Source of the DNA: an uncultured Microbulbifer sp.
Lineage (GTDB): Bacteria > Pseudomonadota > Gammaproteobacteria > Pseudomonadales > Cellvibrionaceae
Direction of reading: 5' to 3'
NCBI RefSeq assembly: GCF_947498635.1
Contig: NZ_CANMKV010000008.1
Location: 62,001-126,000 of the forward strand
Length of the DNA: 64,000 bases
Shown: positions 61,152 to 64,000 of the stretch, one piece after another
Layout: each line of letters opens with the position of its first letter
How positions within the stretch are numbered: position 1 is the first letter of the stretch
Notes under the pieces: model-generated
The model's database searches: none
What the model saw: only the letters and a program-made list of their open reading frames with translations
What the model was told of the DNA's origin: nothing
Program-made: the position numbers and the translations under genes

Positions 61152-62036
61152 TTAGCCACCGAGCCCGGAGAAATTCAAATACCAGCCAACGATTTGTTCC
61201 CCCCACAACATAGCAATCCAACCGGCACCAGCCAGATAGGGACCAAAGGCAATCGGCAAATTGCGATCGCGACCAACAGCCAGGCTCCAGGATAGACCGG
61301 CAATAGCGCCCACAGCGGCAGAGAGCAGAATCACCAAAGGCAGCATCTGCCAGCCAAACCAAGCCCCGATTGCCGCGAGTATTTTGAAATCCCCGGCGCC
61401 CATCCCCTCTTTGCCGGTGACCAGCTTAAAGATATGGAATACCAGCCAAAGAGCGAGATAACCGGCAATAGCTCCAATCACGGCGTCCTGCAGTGGAACA
61501 AAAACACCCCAGAGGTTCATAAGCAGCCCGCCCCAAAGTAGCGGCAGGGTGATGCTATCAGGCAACAACTGCTTGTCGAAATCGATACCGGTCAATGCGA
61601 CCAAGGCCCAGGTAAATACACAGCCTGCCAGCGCCTGCCAGGTAAAGCCCAGCTGCCAGACCACCACCGCCGTAAGAATACCGGTAGCCAGTTCAACCAG
61701 GGGGTAGCGCTTGGATATGTGTGTGCCGCAGGAGCCGCATTTACCTCGTAGTAGCAGATAACTGACAACTGGAATATTTTGCCAGGGTTTGATTTCCGTT
61801 TTGCACTTGGGGCAGTGGGAGTGCGGTAGCACCAGATTAAAAGGTTTTTCTAACTCTTCTTGCTCTGCGGGATCGGGTTGAGCGTTGAAGTAGCTATAGA
61901 AATCCCGCTTGTATTCTCGCTCCATCATTATTGGCAGGCGCAGGATGACAACATTGAGGAAGCTGCCTATAAGTAGGCCTAAAATAAATGCGCTGCCTAT
62001 AAGCAGCGCAGGGTAAAAAGATAAATATTCTTGCAT
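61152..62036 (-). CDS. pilD: prepilin peptidase / N-methyltransferase PilD
   Basis: An inner membrane aspartic protease that cuts the leader of type IV pilins and type II secretion pseudopilins and methylates the new N-terminus. The 294-residue protein has the cytosolic zinc domain (Cys75, Cys78, Cys100, Cys103 in CPKCK and CGSCG) after TM1, and the catalytic Asp residues in [11 protein letters not shown] (about 151-160) and [10 protein letters not shown] (Asp216). Eight helices are predicted. It lies 6 bases after pilC, as in Pseudomonas. Confidence 0.96.
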   Translation of the reverse strand: MQEYLSFYPALLIGSAFILGLLIGSFLNVVILRLPIMMEREYKRDFYSYFNAQPDPAEQEELEKPFNLVLPHSHCPKCKTEIKPWQNIPVVSYLLLRGKCGSCGTHISKRYPLVELATGILTAVVVWQLGFTWQALAGCVFTWALVALTGIDFDKQLLPDSITLPLLWGGLLMNLWGVFVPLQDAVIGAIAGYLALWLVFHIFKLVTGKEGMGAGDFKILAAIGAWFGWQMLPLVILLSAAVGAIAGLSWSLAVGRDRNLPIAFGPYLAGAGWIAMLWGEQIVGWYLNFSGLGG

Positions 62037-62042
62037 TATTTT

Positions 62043-63257
62043 TTATACGACTTGACCCAGCTGGAAGATAGGAAGATACATGGCAATCATCAAGCCGCCT
62101 ACAAGAATACCGAGTACGGCCATAATCATGGGTTCAAGAAGGGTGGTAAGGTTATCCACCATGTTATCGACAGCTTCTTCGTAGTAATCAGCGGCCTTTC
62201 CTAGCATCTCGTCTAATGCACCGGATTCTTCACCAATTGCAGTCATTTGAACTAACATGGTGGGGTACAGGCCGGAAGAGCGCAGGGCAGCATTCAAGGG
62301 GATGCCAGTAGCAACAGAATCTTTGACCTTAAGAGTTGCCTCTTCATACAGACTGTTGCCTGTAGCCCCGGCAACAGACTTAAGAGCATCGATAAGAGGA
62401 ACCCCGGCGGCAAAAGTTGTAGATAAAGTACGGGCGAATCTTGCTGAAATTGAGTTGTAGGTGATGCCGCCGAGAATAGGAAGCTTCAATATTAGCCGGT
62501 CGAAAAATTCAGCAACTTTCTTATTACGCTTTTTCGCTTCAATAGTGCCGCCAACTCCGATAACAACAGCTATTAATGCAAAGAACCAATTAGCTTGCAT
62601 CCATTCAGACATACCAACAACAAGCTGGGTGAATGCGGGTAAGTCGGCCCCGAAACTAGAAAAGGTCTCAGCAAACTGTGGCACAACCTTTATCAGCAAG
62701 ATGGAGGTGACAATGATTGCAACCACAACAACAGCGATAGGGTAGGTCATCGCCTTCTTGATTTTTGCTTTTAAGGACTCTGTTTTTTCTTTATAGGTAG
62801 CAATCCTGTCCAGCATGGTCTCAAGTGCTCCGGATTGCTCACCGGAGGCGACAAGGTTACAAAATAAATCATCAAAATAAAGAGGGTGTTTTCGCAGGGC
62901 ATCAGCGAAGGCTGTTCCTGAGGCCACCTCATCTCGAACCTTAAAAATTAGTTCTTTAACCCCCTGATTGTCTAAGCCATCGGCAACAATCTCAAAGCTT
63001 TGCACTAAGGGAACGCCGGCCTTCATCATGGTGGCCATCTGGCGAGTAAACAGGGCAATATCTGCAGGCTTAACCCTTTTCTTCCCCCCCCCAAACAGAG
63101 GTTTGGGCTTTTTCTGTACACGATTGGCAATAATCCCCTGTTTACGTAACTGGGCTTTCACCAGAGCTGGGCTGATACCATTGATTTCCCCTTGGACCTT
63201 AGCCCCCTTGCTATCCACCCCTTTGTAGATATATGGGACTGCTGTGGCATTGGCCAT
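62043..63257 (-). CDS. pilC: type IV pilus inner membrane platform protein PilC
   Basis: The polytopic platform protein on which PilB and PilT act. The 404-residue protein shows two GspF-type halves: ALFTRQMATMMKAGVPLVQS near 68 and FARTLSTTFAAGVPLIDALK near 271, each followed by helices, and DRIATYKEKTESLKAKIKKA-MTYP near 166. The C-terminus is VLGILVGGLMIAMYLPIFQL-GQVV, the usual end. It lies between pilB and pilD. Confidence 0.97.
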   Translation of the reverse strand: MANATAVPYIYKGVDSKGAKVQGEINGISPALVKAQLRKQGIIANRVQKKPKPLFGGGKKRVKPADIALFTRQMATMMKAGVPLVQSFEIVADGLDNQGVKELIFKVRDEVASGTAFADALRKHPLYFDDLFCNLVASGEQSGALETMLDRIATYKEKTESLKAKIKKAMTYPIAVVVVAIIVTSILLIKVVPQFAETFSSFGADLPAFTQLVVGMSEWMQANWFFALIAVVIGVGGTIEAKKRNKKVAEFFDRLILKLPILGGITYNSISARFARTLSTTFAAGVPLIDALKSVAGATGNSLYEEATLKVKDSVATGIPLNAALRSSGLYPTMLVQMTAIGEESGALDEMLGKAADYYEEAVDNMVDNLTTLLEPMIMAVLGILVGGLMIAMYLPIFQLGQVV

Positions 63258-63381
63258 ATGTGCTTTTCCTGCTCTATCTTTGTTAGCAAAGGTATATTGT
63301 CTGCTTCTGCCGTTAACTTGTGTAACCGCAAAACCCTAAGTTTCAGCCACTTGTATGGCGCGGAGCCAAATATGAAGATTG

Positions 63382-64000
63382 CTAATCCTTGGTTACCCGA
63401 TTCGCCTCCTCCAGGCTCGTAATCCCCATTACTACTTTACGTAGAGCAGAGATTCTCAAGTTGTTAAAGCCCTCCTCGCGGGCTTTATCAGCTATCTGAA
63501 TAGAGTTGCCTCCCTCCATTATAATTCTGGAGATGCTATCGGTAATGCGAACCACTTCATACACGCCCACGCGGCCCTTATAGCCCTTGGAGCAGTGTTC
63601 ACAGCCAACGGGCTGATAAATACTCCAGTCGCCTTGAGGGATGGTTACCGAATCAAAGCCCTCGGTCTCTAGTACTTCTTCAGGTAAGTTGACAGGTTTC
63701 TTGCACTCATTGCACAGACGTCTTGCCAGGCGTTGGGCAATAATTACGCTGACCGAAGTGGCTATATTGAAAGTGGGGACCCCCATATTCATCAAGCGAG
63801 TGAGAGTTTCTGGGGCTGAGTTGGTGTGCAGTGTTGAAAGCACTAGGTGCCCGGTCTGAGCAGCTTTGATGGCAATTTCGGCCGTCTCCAGATCCCGTAT
63901 CTCCCCCACCATTACGATGTCTGGGTCTTGTCGTAGAAAGGAGCGTAGTGCCTCGGCAAAGTTAAGCCCCACCTTATTGGAGACGTTGACCTGGTTGATA
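63382..64000 (-). CDS. pilB: type IV pilus assembly ATPase PilB, C-terminal part (partial)
   Basis: The hexameric ATPase that powers pilus extension. The gene enters from the right edge; the visible 206 codons cover the end of the ATPase domain. Seen: [20 protein letters not shown], Walker [13 protein letters not shown], the His box [40 protein letters not shown] and [20 protein letters not shown], whose four Cys bind zinc. The tail RVTKD is normal. A gap of 124 bases lies before pilC. The start and Walker A are outside the window. Confidence 0.96.
   Translation of the reverse strand, partial: INQVNVSNKVGLNFAEALRSFLRQDPDIVMVGEIRDLETAEIAIKAAQTGHLVLSTLHTNSAPETLTRLMNMGVPTFNIATSVSVIIAQRLARRLCNECKKPVNLPEEVLETEGFDSVTIPQGDWSIYQPVGCEHCSKGYKGRVGVYEVVRITDSISRIIMEGGNSIQIADKAREEGFNNLRISALRKVVMGITSLEEANRVTKD

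Overview
The window looks like chromosomal DNA of a marine gammaproteobacterium of the Cellvibrionales/Microbulbifer type, with Pseudomonas as the nearest well-known relative in gene order. This rests on gene order and protein character read by eye, not on a database search. Almost every base is coding. No insertion sequence, prophage, CRISPR array or tRNA was seen.

Layout. (1) 1-14.3 kb: end of murA, hisG, hisD, a lipoprotein and an NTF2-like protein, a DegS/AlgW protease, ATP sulfurylase (sat), zapG/yhcB, zapE, rplM-rpsI, the cytochrome bc1 genes (Rieske plus a fused cytochrome b-c1 gene), sspA-sspB. (2) 14.3-31.3 kb: an accessory block inserted between sspB and dolP, which are neighbours in Pseudomonas. 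It holds small envelope and stress-type proteins (OmpA-like lipoprotein, DUF4398 lipoprotein, beta-barrel, DUF883, holin-like, AI-2E exporter family, DUF1328, PLDc_N, small lipoprotein), a five-gene phosphorelay operon, and Yip1, M48 peptidase, LemA and thiolase genes. (3) 31.3-36.1 kb: dolP, diaA, yraN, lpoA, rsmI and the RNase P RNA gene rnpB. (4) 36.4-54.2 kb: the division and cell wall (dcw) cluster from mraZ to lpxC, all on the plus strand, with many 1-4 nt overlaps and without ddl. (5) 54.4-60.1 kb: M23 peptidase, secA, argJ, mutT. (6) 60.1-64 kb, minus strand: yacG, coaE and the type IV pilus genes pilD, pilC, pilB (cut by the window end).

The most interesting signal is in the accessory block. 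Two divergent intergenic regions carry outward-facing sequences that fit the sigma-54 -24/-12 consensus: 16747-16762 (minus) and 17049-17064 (plus); 25570-25585 (minus, imperfect) and 25747-25762 (plus, excellent). They lie on either side of an operon encoding an NtrC-type sigma-54 activator, a 63-residue protein that looks like a lone histidine-kinase dimerisation/H-box domain, a membrane sensor kinase, a single-domain response regulator and a hybrid kinase with three receiver domains. The reading proposed here is a self-contained sigma-54-dependent envelope-stress regulon: the phosphorelay controls the flanking outer membrane, lipoprotein and small membrane protein operons. A repeated word, TGTAAAAATT, occurs in both divergent regions and is a candidate activator site.

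Other notable points: the cytochrome b-c1 fusion with two extra membrane helices, a Gln in place of Asn in the SxN motif of FtsI, four 10-bp-spaced GTGG repeats at the mra promoter, absence of ddl between murC and ftsQ, absence of hisC after hisD, and an Arg/Glu/Met-rich repeat in the FtsZ linker.
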